64,000 nucleotides of DNA from Roseovarius sp. (GTDB lineage: Bacteria > Pseudomonadota > Alphaproteobacteria > Rhodobacterales > Rhodobacteraceae): NCBI GenBank assembly GCA_029212365.1, contig JARGOC010000003.1, positions 186,001 through 250,000 on the forward strand, read 5' to 3'. The stretch's first letter is position 1. Each line of letters starts with the position of its first letter. The notes beneath the pieces are model-generated. The model had not been told where the DNA came from and searched no databases. It saw nothing but the letters and a program-made list of their open reading frames with translations. Made by a program: the position numbers and the translations under genes. Positions 43,904-52,469 of the stretch are shown here, one piece after another.

Positions 43904-45133
43904 TTATCCAGTATATTTGCTAAGCAGCATCGAACCATTCGTGCCGCCAAAGCCAAAAGAGTTGGTCATCACCGTATCAAGCCCTGCATTATCGACGCGG
44001 GTTGTTGCAATCTCGGCCGGGTCAAGCGCCGGATCGAGGGTTTCGACATTGATCGACGGGATGATGAAATCGTCCTTCAGGGCCAGCAGGCAATAGATTG
44101 CCTCTTGTGCGCCGGTGGCGCCTTGGGAATGGCCTGTCATGGACTTGGTCGAGCTGATTGGCGGAGTTGTGCCTTGGCCAAAGACCCGGCGCACGGCCTC
44201 GACTTCGCCCACATCGCCCACCGGGGTGGAGGTACCATGGGCGTTGATATAGCTGACTTTGCGGTCCTCAGGCAGGGTGCGCAATGCGCCACGCATGGCC
44301 CGCTCCCCCCCTTCGCCCGAAGGCGCAACCATATCGGCGCCATCCGAGGTGGCGGCGAATCCGGTAACTTCGGCATAGATTTTGGCACCGCGTGCCAGAG
44401 CACGATCCAGCGATTCCAAAACCACGATAGCGCCGCCGCCCGAAATCACGAACCCGTCGCGATTGGCGTCAAAGGCGCGTGAGGCTTTGCTGGGGGTGTC
44501 GTTGAACTTGCTGCTCATGGCGCCCATGGCATCAAACAGGCAGGACAGCGTCCAGTCCAATTCCTCGCCCCCGCCGGCAAACATCACGTCTTGCTGGCCC
44601 AGCGCGACCTGTTGCGCCGCCATGCCGATACAATGCAGAGATGTGGAGCACGCCGAGGTGATGGAGAAGTTCACGCCCTTGATTTGGTAGGCCGTGGCGA
44701 GATTGGCGCTGACGGTGGAGGACATGCATTTGGGCACTGCGAAAGGCCCGATGCGTTTGGTCGCCCCGGTTTTCAGCACCACTTGATGGGCGTTCAACAT
44801 GGCGGATGTGGACGGCCCGCCAGAGCCCGCGATCAGACCGGTCATCGGGTTGATCACGTCTGACTCCTCGAGGCCCGCATCGGCAATCGCCTGCCCCATA
44901 GCAATATGCGCATAGGCCGATCCCGGCCCCATAAAGCGCAGGGTGCGTTTTTCGACATGTTCGGTCACATCAAGATTGATGGCCCCGGCGATCTGGCTGC
45001 GGAAACCATGTTCAATCATCGCCTCATTGGCGGTGATCCCGGATGTGCCTGCTTTGAGCGATGTCATGACCTCCTCGGCATTGTTGCCAATGGAAGAGAC
45101 GATCCCCAGACCTGTAACGACGACTCGGCGCAT
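43904..45133 (-). CDS. fabB: Beta-ketoacyl-ACP synthase I
   Basis: A 409-residue condensing enzyme needed for unsaturated fatty-acid elongation. The catalytic cysteine is in SACSTSLHCIG, and the two histidines in INAHGTSTPVGD and MTGHSQGATGAQE complete the Cys-His-His triad. Its pairing with fabA is diagnostic for the FabA/FabB anaerobic unsaturated-fatty-acid pathway. A 10-bp hairpin lies in the 267-bp gap before it. Confidence 0.95.
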   Translation of the reverse strand: MRRVVVTGLGIVSSIGNNAEEVMTSLKAGTSGITANEAMIEHGFRSQIAGAINLDVTEHVEKRTLRFMGPGSAYAHIAMGQAIADAGLEESDVINPMTGLIAGSGGPSTSAMLNAHQVVLKTGATKRIGPFAVPKCMSSTVSANLATAYQIKGVNFSITSACSTSLHCIGMAAQQVALGQQDVMFAGGGEELDWTLSCLFDAMGAMSSKFNDTPSKASRAFDANRDGFVISGGGAIVVLESLDRALARGAKIYAEVTGFAATSDGADMVAPSGEGGERAMRGALRTLPEDRKVSYINAHGTSTPVGDVGEVEAVRRVFGQGTTPPISSTKSMTGHSQGATGAQEAIYCLLALKDDFIIPSINVETLDPALDPAEIATTRVDNAGLDTVMTNSFGFGGTNGSMLLSKYTG

Positions 45134-45250
45134 GTTGCCCCCTTGGATTTGTCTGATTTCTGTTTAGGCCAGCAGATAGGCGTGGCGCAACCAGATAGCG
45201 GATAAGAGCTATGCAATCCCCGCCCGGAATCAAGCCGGAGGCGCCGTGGC

Positions 45251-45281
45251 ATCGCCAGCCCCCCCTGCTTGGGCTGGCGAT
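45251..45281. other. Hairpin between fabA and fabB
   Basis: ATCGCCAGCC (45251-45260) pairs perfectly with GGCTGGCGAT (45272-45281) around an 11-base loop. It sits in the 267-bp gap between fabA and fabB with no T-run on the minus strand, so it is more likely an RNA-processing or attenuation structure than a full terminator. I see no gene in the rest of this gap. Confidence 0.6.
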
Positions 45282-45400
45282 TGGGTGATGCTGGGCGCGC
45301 CGTTCATTCTGAGTGCGGGGTTGCCGAAATAAATTGCTTTAGAACAAAAGGTCGGCTCGCCCCCCCCCAGGGGCTGACGCTGGCCCGGCTTGGGGTGGTG

Positions 45401-45910
45401 TCAACTCTCGCTAAGCGCCACTTTCATATCTTTGACCTCATAGATCACCTCGCCGTCCGCCTCGACGATGCCATCGGCCACACCCATGGTCAGGCGACGT
45501 GTCTGAATGGCTTTGGTGAAATCAATTTTATAGGTCAGCATCTTACGGTCAGGGCGCACCATGCCCTTCAGCTTGACCTCGCCCACGCCCAGCGCATAGC
45601 CGCGCCCCTGCCAGCCGCGCCAGCCGAGGTTAAAGCCGGTCAGCTGCCACAGACCATCAAGGCCCAGACAACCAGGCATGATCGGGTTGCCGGGGAAATG
45701 GCACTCAAAGAACCACAGCGAGGGGTCAATATCGAACTCGGCCAGCACATGGCCCTTGCCATGCGCGCCACCATCACCGGAAATATCCGTGATCCGGTCC
45801 ATCATCAGCATGGGTGGTTCGGGTAGTTGCGCGTTGCCGGGGCCAAAAAGCTCGCCTCGGGCGCATTTCAGCAGGTCATCTTTGTCGAAACTGCTCGGAT
45901 AGTCGGCCAT
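45401..45910 (-). CDS. fabA: 3-hydroxydecanoyl-ACP dehydratase/isomerase
   Basis: A 169-residue hot-dog-fold enzyme that introduces the double bond in unsaturated fatty-acid synthesis. The active-site region [20 protein letters not shown] carries the catalytic His and, a few residues later, Asp (GLDGLWQL). Length is normal. It is divergent from irr, as in other Rhodobacterales. Confidence 0.95.
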   Translation of the reverse strand: MADYPSSFDKDDLLKCARGELFGPGNAQLPEPPMLMMDRITDISGDGGAHGKGHVLAEFDIDPSLWFFECHFPGNPIMPGCLGLDGLWQLTGFNLGWRGWQGRGYALGVGEVKLKGMVRPDRKMLTYKIDFTKAIQTRRLTMGVADGIVEADGEVIYEVKDMKVALSES

Positions 45911-46080
45911 GTTGGGCGGCTCCCTTATTTGACTTGGTGTTGCTTACCCCCCTGTAACACCCGGCCCTTGGCGCTTGCAAGCCTGTGCACCTTAGGGGCG
46001 TCACGGTGAAGGTGCTAAAATCTATGGCAAATCCCGCAAAAGCGACTATATTGCACTTGAAACGACGGAGCATTCACAAG

Positions 46081-46497
46081 ATGACATCGCAGGCCGTGAC
46101 CCGTGCTACACATTGGCTGACCGACGCAGGGCTGCGCCCGACCCGTCAGCGTGTGGCGCTTGCCTCGCTCTTGGTGGGCGATGGGCAACACCGCCATGTC
46201 ACCGCCGAAAGCCTGTTTAGCGCCACCAAAGACAGCGGCGAAAGTGTATCGCTTGCCACGGTGTACAACACTTTGCGGGCGTTTTGTGATGCGGGACTGC
46301 TGCAAGAAGTCACGGTTGATGGCGCGCGCAGCTATTTTGACACCAACACCCATGATCATCCACATTTCTTCTGGGAGGACGAACAGCGCCTGACTGACGC
46401 CCCGGCTGAGGATCTGGTGATTTCGAACCTGCCGAATGCCCCTGAGGGGGCAGAAATTGCAAGCGTGAGCGTGGTGATCCGCCTGCGCGAAAAATGA
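46081..46497 (+). CDS. irr: Fur-family iron response regulator Irr
   Basis: A 138-residue Fur-type regulator with an N-terminal winged helix (LRPTRQRVALASLLVGDGQH, then SLATVYNTLRAFCDAGLLQE) and a C-terminal dimer domain with the histidine cluster NTHDHPHFFWEDEQ. The position next to fabA and the HDHPH cluster favour Irr over Fur. The N terminus lacks the GCPxHD-type heme regulatory motif found in Bradyrhizobium Irr, as in other Rhodobacterales. The start 46081 follows a longer, unlikely frame. Likely role: repression or activation of iron genes according to heme/iron status. Confidence 0.85.
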   Translation: MTSQAVTRATHWLTDAGLRPTRQRVALASLLVGDGQHRHVTAESLFSATKDSGESVSLATVYNTLRAFCDAGLLQEVTVDGARSYFDTNTHDHPHFFWEDEQRLTDAPAEDLVISNLPNAPEGAEIASVSVVIRLREK

Positions 46498-46746
46498 GCA
46501 TTGTATGTGGCAATGCCGCGCAGGTGGTCTGCTGGTGCTGCCACGGCTGAGAAAAACACTGCCATGCACGCTGTGCTGAACAGGCTCAGCATCCCTTGGT
46601 GGCCAACAGCCATTTCGCCAACCGCCTGTGGTCCTTAAAGAACTCCCAAAGTCATGCATGTCGGTGTGGAGCAATTCCTGTGCAATCCCTGCGCAATTTC
46701 TATAGATCTCAAGGATCATGCCCCACTCGACAATAAGGAGAGCCCG

Positions 46747-47736
46747 ATGCGCGCGATCAGCTACAATAAATTTGGCCCCGCCAGTGATGTGCTGGACATC
46801 TGCGAGCTGCCAACCCCCTCCCCTGCCCCCGGCGAGGTGTTGGTGCGTTTGGCGGTATCTGGTGTGAACCCCTCTGATGCCAAGGCCCGCGCGGGCACTC
46901 GCCCCGGCGTGACCAAACCCGCGTTTGAGCGCATCATCCCACATTCGGACGGGGCCGGCGTGATCGAGGCCGTGGGTGATGGCATCCCGCCCGCGCGCAT
47001 TGGCGAGAGGGTCTGGATATGGAACGGCCAGTGGCAACGCGCCTTTGGCACGGCAGCGCAATATATTGCGCTGCCTTCAGATCAGGCGGTGGCCCTGCCC
47101 GAGGGCGTATCATTTGACGTGGGCGCCACATTGGGCATCCCCGGATTGACCGCTGCACATACTGTATTTGGCAGTGGCGATGTTGCCGGCCAAACTTTGC
47201 TGATTTCAGGCGGCGCTGGTGCTGTGGGGCATAATGCGGTGCAATTGGCCAAGGCGGGCGGGGCCAATGTGATTACCACCTGTTCCGCCGCGGCGATGGA
47301 CCGGGTGCACGCAGCCGGAGCTGATCATGTGTTCGATTATCGCAGCGAGGCGCTGGCGCATGACATCATGCAAGCCAGCGGTGGCCAGGGCGTGGACCGT
47401 GCGGTCGAGGTGGAATTTGGCCAAAACGTTGCCCTTTTGCCAGAGGTGGTGAAACCAAATGGCACCATTGCCGCATATGGATCAGGCAAGGACATGGCGC
47501 CGGTGCTGCCGTTTGGCCCTTATCTGTTCAAGGCCATCACAATTGATGTGGTGTTGATTTATCTGCTGCCTGCCGGGCCACGCCAGAACGCCATTCAACG
47601 CCTGCACAGCGCATTAAGCGCGGGCAGTTTATCACCTGCGATTCATCAGCGCTTTGATCTGGTCGATTGTGCCGCCGCTCAGGACGCGGTGATGACCCCG
47701 GGGCGTGCCGGGGCCGTGCTCGTGAACATTGACTAG
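46747..47736 (+). CDS. NADPH:quinone reductase-type MDR protein
   Basis: A 329-residue medium-chain reductase of the zeta-crystallin-like group, a different branch from the one at 4605. The N-terminal SGVNPSDAKARAG and the Rossmann site LISGGAGAVGHNAVQLAK are typical, with no zinc cysteines. The start at 46747 follows AAGGAGAG; the upstream frame to 46654 is rejected. Substrate unknown. It ends 10 bp from the convergent FKBP gene. Confidence 0.85.
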   Translation: MRAISYNKFGPASDVLDICELPTPSPAPGEVLVRLAVSGVNPSDAKARAGTRPGVTKPAFERIIPHSDGAGVIEAVGDGIPPARIGERVWIWNGQWQRAFGTAAQYIALPSDQAVALPEGVSFDVGATLGIPGLTAAHTVFGSGDVAGQTLLISGGAGAVGHNAVQLAKAGGANVITTCSAAAMDRVHAAGADHVFDYRSEALAHDIMQASGGQGVDRAVEVEFGQNVALLPEVVKPNGTIAAYGSGKDMAPVLPFGPYLFKAITIDVVLIYLLPAGPRQNAIQRLHSALSAGSLSPAIHQRFDLVDCAAAQDAVMTPGRAGAVLVNID

Positions 47737-47745
47737 AGGCAAAGA

Positions 47746-48177
47746 CTAGCCGATCGAAACGATCTCAATGGCAAAGATCAGGTCTTTGCCCGCCAACGGA
47801 TGATTGGCATCCAGCACCACCTCATCATCACTGACTTCGACAACAGTGACCGGCATAACGTGCTGCCCGTCTGGCGAACTCATTTGCAGCTGCGCGCCCA
47901 GATCCAGTGGAATATCATCGGGGATATCGGCGCGTGGGACGGCCTGCCGGTTGGCGGGATCTACGGGGCCATAGGCCTGATCGGCGGGCACAGTGACGGT
48001 TTTGTTTTCGCCCACTTCCATGCCGGGAATGGCCATATCCAGACCCGGAATGATCTGACCTGATCCAACGGCAAATTCCAGCGGCTCGCGGCCCGAGGAG
48101 CTGTCAAAGACCGACCCGTCCGTTAGGGTGCCAGTGTAGTGAATGCGCACTGTGTCGCCCGATTTTGCCTGGGTCAT
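47746..48177 (-). CDS. FKBP-type peptidyl-prolyl cis-trans isomerase (SlyD-like)
   Basis: A 143-residue isomerase with the FKBP core GDTVRIHYTGTLTDGSVFDS and an insert-in-flap region (DLGAQLQMSSPDGQHVMPV) as in SlyD-type proteins, ending in DANHPLAGKDLIFAIEIV. No histidine-rich metal tail is present. The start at 48177 (MTQAKSGD) is chosen; the upstream frame has no family similarity. It probably aids protein folding in the cytoplasm. Confidence 0.93.
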   Translation of the reverse strand: MTQAKSGDTVRIHYTGTLTDGSVFDSSSGREPLEFAVGSGQIIPGLDMAIPGMEVGENKTVTVPADQAYGPVDPANRQAVPRADIPDDIPLDLGAQLQMSSPDGQHVMPVTVVEVSDDEVVLDANHPLAGKDLIFAIEIVSIG

Positions 48178-48416
48178 ATTGGGTCCGTTTCTGTTTGGAA
48201 AGATGTCTGATCTGGTTGTGACGTTTTCAAAATTTAACAAGGGGTATCGCGGATTGCAAACGGGTTTGGGGCGCGTGCCCAAAACAGATGCCCGCCCATC
48301 AACGCCCCAACAGTGGCGCGGCCAAACATTGTGACAGCACCCGGTTTTTTGCCAATTCAGGGCTTCCCCCCTTGTTCCACCCATGCCAATCTGGTGCTCA
48401 ACCAAAGGAGGCCGCC

Positions 48417-49097
48417 ATGCCCATCACCACCTGCATCTTTGACGCCTATGGCACACTATTTGATGTGGCCGCCGCAGCGCGTATTGCCGCCGCCGAGCCG
48501 GGACGCGAGGACTTTGCCAGACATTGGCCCCAGATTGCCCAGAACTGGCGCCTCAAACAGCTGCAATACACATGGTTGCGCGCCGTGATGAACCAACATT
48601 GTGATTTCTGGGATGTCACCCAGGATGGGCTTGACTGGGCACTGGAGGCCGAAGGGCTGGATGACCCGGACCTGCGTGAACGTTTGTTGCAGCTTTATTG
48701 GGAACTGGAGGCATATCCAGAGGTGCCCGCCATGCTGCAAGCGCTGAAGGACAAGGGCATGAACACGGCAATCCTGTCCAACGGATCACCGAAAATGCTG
48801 GAGGGGGCGGTGCAATCGGCGCGCATTGGGGATGTGCTGGATGATGTGCTGTCGGTTGAAACTGTTGGCATCTTCAAGCCCGCCGACGTGGTGTATGATC
48901 TGGTCTGTGGGCGCTTTGGCTGTGTGAGTGACGAAGTGTTGTTTGTGTCCTCCAACGGCTGGGATGCCGCCGCCGCGGCCGGATATGGGTTTACGACGGC
49001 ATGGGTCAATCGTGGCAACGAACCGATAGATCGCCTGCCGGGCAAACCTCATCACCTGCTGAGCGATCTGACCGGCATACCGGCGCTGGCGGTCTGA
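48417..49097 (+). CDS. (S)-2-haloacid dehalogenase, type II
   Basis: A 226-residue HAD-superfamily hydrolase. The nucleophile aspartate is in IFDAYGTLFD (Asp9); later motifs are AILSNGSPKML, IFKPADVVYDLV and FVSSNGWDAAAAAGYG, the last with the SSNxWD pattern specific to L-2-haloacid dehalogenases. AAAGGAGG precedes the start. It overlaps the next hydrolase gene by one base (TGATG). Natural substrate not certain. Confidence 0.9.
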   Translation: MPITTCIFDAYGTLFDVAAAARIAAAEPGREDFARHWPQIAQNWRLKQLQYTWLRAVMNQHCDFWDVTQDGLDWALEAEGLDDPDLRERLLQLYWELEAYPEVPAMLQALKDKGMNTAILSNGSPKMLEGAVQSARIGDVLDDVLSVETVGIFKPADVVYDLVCGRFGCVSDEVLFVSSNGWDAAAAAGYGFTTAWVNRGNEPIDRLPGKPHHLLSDLTGIPALAV

Positions 49098-49927
49098 TGG
49101 CATATTTCACCACCTCAGACGGCTTGAACCTCCATTATGTGGATGAGGGCAGTGGCCCAGTGGTGCTGTGTCTGGCAGGACTGACCCGCAACATTGCGGA
49201 TTTCACCTATCTGGTGCCACATCTGCCAGATCACCGCGTGATCCGGATGGATTACCGCGGGCGTGGCCAATCCGAGTATGCAGAGGACTACATGAGCTAT
49301 AACATCCTGCGCGAAGGCCAGGACGCGATTGAGCTGATGGACCATCTGGGAGTGGACCAGGTGACTTTGATTGGCACCTCGCGCGGAGGGCTGATTGCCA
49401 TGGCGCTGTCAACCACCCATCCGGGGCGCATGAACGGTGTGATCCTGAATGATATTGGCCCCGAAGTCAGCGATCTGGGCATCCAGCGGATCATGGATTA
49501 TGTCGGCAAAGCCCCGCCCTTTGCCACACTTGAAGTGGCGGCGGTTGCCCTGCAAAACGGCTTTGCAGAGAGCTTTCCCAATGTGCCGCTTGCCCGCTGG
49601 CAGGAGCAGGCCGAATTCATGTGGACAGATACCCCCGATGGCGTTGGCCTGCGCTATGATCCAAAGCTGCGAGATGCATTGATCGGTCAGGCGGGCGTGG
49701 GGGACGCGCCAGACCTGTGGCAGCTGTTTGATGGCTTGGCCGATCTGCCCTTGGCCACGATCCGGGGCGAAAACTCTGACCTTTTTGCCCCCGAGACCTT
49801 TGAGAAAATGGCCGCGCGCCACCCCGGCATGATCACTGCCATCGTGCCCAATCGTGGCCATGTGCCATTTTTGGACGAACCCGAGGCTTTGGCCGCCATC
49901 CATCTGTTGTTGGCGCAGACGACGTAG
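49097..49927 (+). CDS. Alpha/beta hydrolase
   Basis: A 276-residue alpha/beta-hydrolase-fold enzyme. The nucleophile elbow GTSRGGLIA (Ser95) is intact, the oxyanion region is LAGLTRN, and the histidine lies in VPNRGHVPFLDEP. Family membership is clear but the substrate is not. It is translationally coupled to the dehalogenase gene, so the two may act in sequence on a haloacid or ester compound. Confidence 0.85.
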   Translation: MAYFTTSDGLNLHYVDEGSGPVVLCLAGLTRNIADFTYLVPHLPDHRVIRMDYRGRGQSEYAEDYMSYNILREGQDAIELMDHLGVDQVTLIGTSRGGLIAMALSTTHPGRMNGVILNDIGPEVSDLGIQRIMDYVGKAPPFATLEVAAVALQNGFAESFPNVPLARWQEQAEFMWTDTPDGVGLRYDPKLRDALIGQAGVGDAPDLWQLFDGLADLPLATIRGENSDLFAPETFEKMAARHPGMITAIVPNRGHVPFLDEPEALAAIHLLLAQTT

Positions 49928-49960
49928 TGACCGGACCAAACTGAGCGTATTCGCCGGGTG

Positions 49961-49981
49961 CTGAAAGAGGCGGCTCTTTTC
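49961..49981 (+). terminator. Terminator-like stem after the hydrolase gene
   Basis: AAAGAG (49964-49969) and CTCTTT (49974-49979) enclose a GCGG loop followed by TCGTCTT. It lies between the hydrolase gene and the convergent Hint gene. Confidence 0.45.
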
Positions 49982-50020
49982 GTCTTCACGAACGTTTATG
50001 TCATTCTCAATTGGCGCGTT

Positions 50021-51028
50021 TTAGGTAAAGCTCAAAGCTTGTCGCTGTGCTTCTTGAACACGCAATATCGGAGCCGCGAACATCTTGGCGTCGTCAGTGC
50101 CATTTGTAACATCATCGCCAAATATATCGTAGACTTCAGATCGGCAGCTCGCAGGAATCGCCTCCAGCGCCATACGGCCCGGGAAGAAGCTCTCTGTCGG
50201 GGTGCCGTTGGCATAAATGATCTCATGCTTTGAGAAAACGAGGTGGATATAGGTCACTTGACGTTTGCCTTGTGCCACGCGGACCCCCTGACGAGACGTC
50301 AGCGCCTTGGCAGGCACCAAAACCGCAGTGCCGGATTGGTCGCTCACCAGCATTCGATGCTGGGGTGAGACATAAAGTTTGCTGTTTGGGCGGTTTGGAC
50401 CCAGGGAACCCTTTTCAAAAAGGACTGGCTTTAACCGCTCCGGCGCAGAGGTGAAATCCAACTCTCTTACCAAAATCGCCCGGACTTGCTGGGGGCCGTT
50501 ATCATGGGTCAGAACGAGGTCACCAATCTGAACCTCTTCGACGGCCGCATCCCCCTGCGGGGTTTTGATCATGCTACCGGCTACGAAACAAACTATGTTT
50601 ATGTTGCTGTTCGTCGTTGATATTACACCCGCGTCATTGAACCCGACATTGCGGATGCCACCGGTTTCAATCGACTGCACATTCCCGTTTCCATAGCTAT
50701 CGTTTGGAATGATGAAATGCCTGACATCAGCGCCATTTGAGACGGTCAGAAAGACGACATCAAGATTGCCTTCTAGAACACTGGAATAAAAGCCCACAGA
50801 GTTTCCATCCCCAAGGGTGAAACTGCCGGCGGAAGATGGTTCTTGAATTTGGTCGATGTTGTAGGTGACACCGTCAATCTGAATATCGTCCCATTTATCA
50901 AACTCACCATCATTCAGATCGGATGAGCTTACGTTATCCACGACACCCAATAGATTGCCCGCCGCAGTAGAATACGTCGTATTCTCACTTATGTCGGTAA
51001 CTTCCAGAAGATCGTGAATTACGGCCAT
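50021..51028 (-). CDS. Orphan Hint-domain protein
   Basis: A 335-residue protein whose C-terminal two thirds form a Hint (hedgehog/intein) module. The block-A start NIVCFVAGSMIKTPQGD has Cys147 at the expected nucleophile position, and EEVQIGDLVLTHDNGPQQVR follows, then LYVSPQHRMLVSD and HLVFSKHEIIYANGTPTESF. The N-terminal ~140 residues are acidic and beta-rich without a known domain. There is no classical signal peptide; many such Rhodobacterales proteins are thought to leave by type I secretion. It stands alone between two control regions. Confidence 0.8.
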   Translation of the reverse strand: MAVIHDLLEVTDISENTTYSTAAGNLLGVVDNVSSSDLNDGEFDKWDDIQIDGVTYNIDQIQEPSSAGSFTLGDGNSVGFYSSVLEGNLDVVFLTVSNGADVRHFIIPNDSYGNGNVQSIETGGIRNVGFNDAGVISTTNSNINIVCFVAGSMIKTPQGDAAVEEVQIGDLVLTHDNGPQQVRAILVRELDFTSAPERLKPVLFEKGSLGPNRPNSKLYVSPQHRMLVSDQSGTAVLVPAKALTSRQGVRVAQGKRQVTYIHLVFSKHEIIYANGTPTESFFPGRMALEAIPASCRSEVYDIFGDDVTNGTDDAKMFAAPILRVQEAQRQALSFT

Positions 51029-51487
51029 AGCGCGCCCCTGTTTCTACTCATGCGATGACTGAACCCGCGTTCAAAATGCGCCCGCTTTGATTCATATCCT
51101 GGTGCTGTTTGTAGGGTTGGTTCGTAAACAAACTGGAAAATGCTCAATGCCATTAAAATCCAACACTTTGCACCTGCGCTAGAGACAGCGGCTGAGAGGC
51201 AAGACAGTGCAAGGCGCGGAATTTTCGGCGGTTTTTACCTCTGATGAAGTTTACCGTAGCATCGCAATCACGGGGGTGTTGGGTGAAATGCCGATCCTAC
51301 CCCGATCTGCGCCACTCGAAATTAATTAGGCCTGCTGAGAACAGGGGATTGCGCCGCATTTGGCCCCTCATTTTTCATGGGGTAAAATACCCTATGATGT
51401 AACGATGGCTTGATCTAACCTGCTCGCACTTGCCACGGCCTGCGTTGCCTGCGCATCAATAGCATACGGAAATGCGAGACAGAGCCC
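51029..51487. other. Intergenic region upstream of the Hint gene
   Basis: A 459-bp gap between divergent genes. The longest open stretch is a frame of about 45 codons around 51210-51330 with no good start and no recognised similarity. A small inverted repeat GGGTA (51380-51384) / TACCC (51388-51392) lies 95 bp before the dehydratase start and may be an operator. I see no RNA gene or mobile element. Confidence 0.4.
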
Positions 51488-52468
51488 ATGAACATCGAAA
51501 TGATCCGCGCAGCCGCCACCCGGCTGGACGGCCACGCCCGGCGCACCCCTATGCTGTCGTCACCCTTTTTGGATGAGATCGCCGGACGCAGGGTCTTGGT
51601 GAAACCGGAATGCCTGCAACACACCGGCAGCTTCAAATATCGTGGAGCGCGCTCGGCTGTGTCGGCGCTGGATGCCCCCACGCGCAAAAAGGGCGTATTG
51701 GCCTTTTCATCGGGCAATCACGCGCAGGGCGTGGCCTTGGCGGCCCAGGAATTTGGCGTCGCGGCGGTGATTATCATGCCCGCCGACGCCCCGAAGATGA
51801 AAATTGACAACACCCGTGCCCTGGGCGCCGAAGTGGTGCTGTATGACCGCGCCGGTGGCGAGAGCCGCGAGGCGATAGGCGAACAATATGAGGCGGAACG
51901 CGGGCTGACGCTGATCAAACCTTATGATGAGCCTCAGGTGATCGCCGGTCAGGGCACGACGGGGCTTGAGATCGCCGCCCAGGCCGCAGAGCTGGGCGTT
52001 GACGCGGGTGATGTGCTGGTGTGTTGCGGCGGCGGTGGGTTGACCTCGGGCATTGCTTTGGCGCTGGAGGCCGACGCGCCGGGCATGCGCGTGCGCCCCT
52101 GCGAGCCGGAAGGGTTTGACGATGCCGCGCGCTCGTTGATCTCGGGTCATATTGAAACCAACAACACACGATCGGGCAATATCTGCGATGCCATTCTGAC
52201 ACCCGCGCCGGGCAAAGAGACCTTTCCCATCATGCAGCGTCTTTGCGGGCCGGGGTTGGTGGTCAGCGAGGACGAGGCGTTGCATGCCATGTCCCTGGCA
52301 TTTCAGCGGCTGAAAGTCGTGGCCGAACCGGGCGGAGCTGTGGCACTTGCTGCGGCCCTTTTTCGCAAAGATCAGATCAAAGGCGACGCCGTGATCTGCA
52401 TCATTTCCGGCGGCAATGTGGATGCCGAAATGTTCCAGCGCGCACTTAACAAATACGGGAGGTCCTGA
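51488..52468 (+). CDS. Threonine/serine dehydratase family PLP enzyme
   Basis: A 326-residue fold-type II PLP enzyme. The PLP lysine is in HTGSFKYRGA (Lys50), SSGNHAQGVALAA follows, and the phosphate loop is CGGGGLTSGIAL. The length lacks a C-terminal ACT domain, as in catabolic threonine/serine dehydratases and in L-threo-3-hydroxyaspartate dehydratases. It may form 2-oxo acids from hydroxy-amino acids. Its stop codon lies one base before the start of the next gene. Confidence 0.85.
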   Translation: MNIEMIRAAATRLDGHARRTPMLSSPFLDEIAGRRVLVKPECLQHTGSFKYRGARSAVSALDAPTRKKGVLAFSSGNHAQGVALAAQEFGVAAVIIMPADAPKMKIDNTRALGAEVVLYDRAGGESREAIGEQYEAERGLTLIKPYDEPQVIAGQGTTGLEIAAQAAELGVDAGDVLVCCGGGGLTSGIALALEADAPGMRVRPCEPEGFDDAARSLISGHIETNNTRSGNICDAILTPAPGKETFPIMQRLCGPGLVVSEDEALHAMSLAFQRLKVVAEPGGAVALAAALFRKDQIKGDAVICIISGGNVDAEMFQRALNKYGRS

Positions 52469-52469
52469 C

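Noticed and set aside
46015..47061. A 348-codon minus-strand frame across irr and the quinone reductase gene
   Set aside because: It runs antisense to two well-supported genes with ribosome binding sites and shows no family features.
51210..51330. Short open frame of about 45 codons in the gap before the dehydratase gene
   Set aside because: There is no good start or ribosome binding site and no recognisable family; it could be a decayed gene fragment but there is not enough to support a feature.
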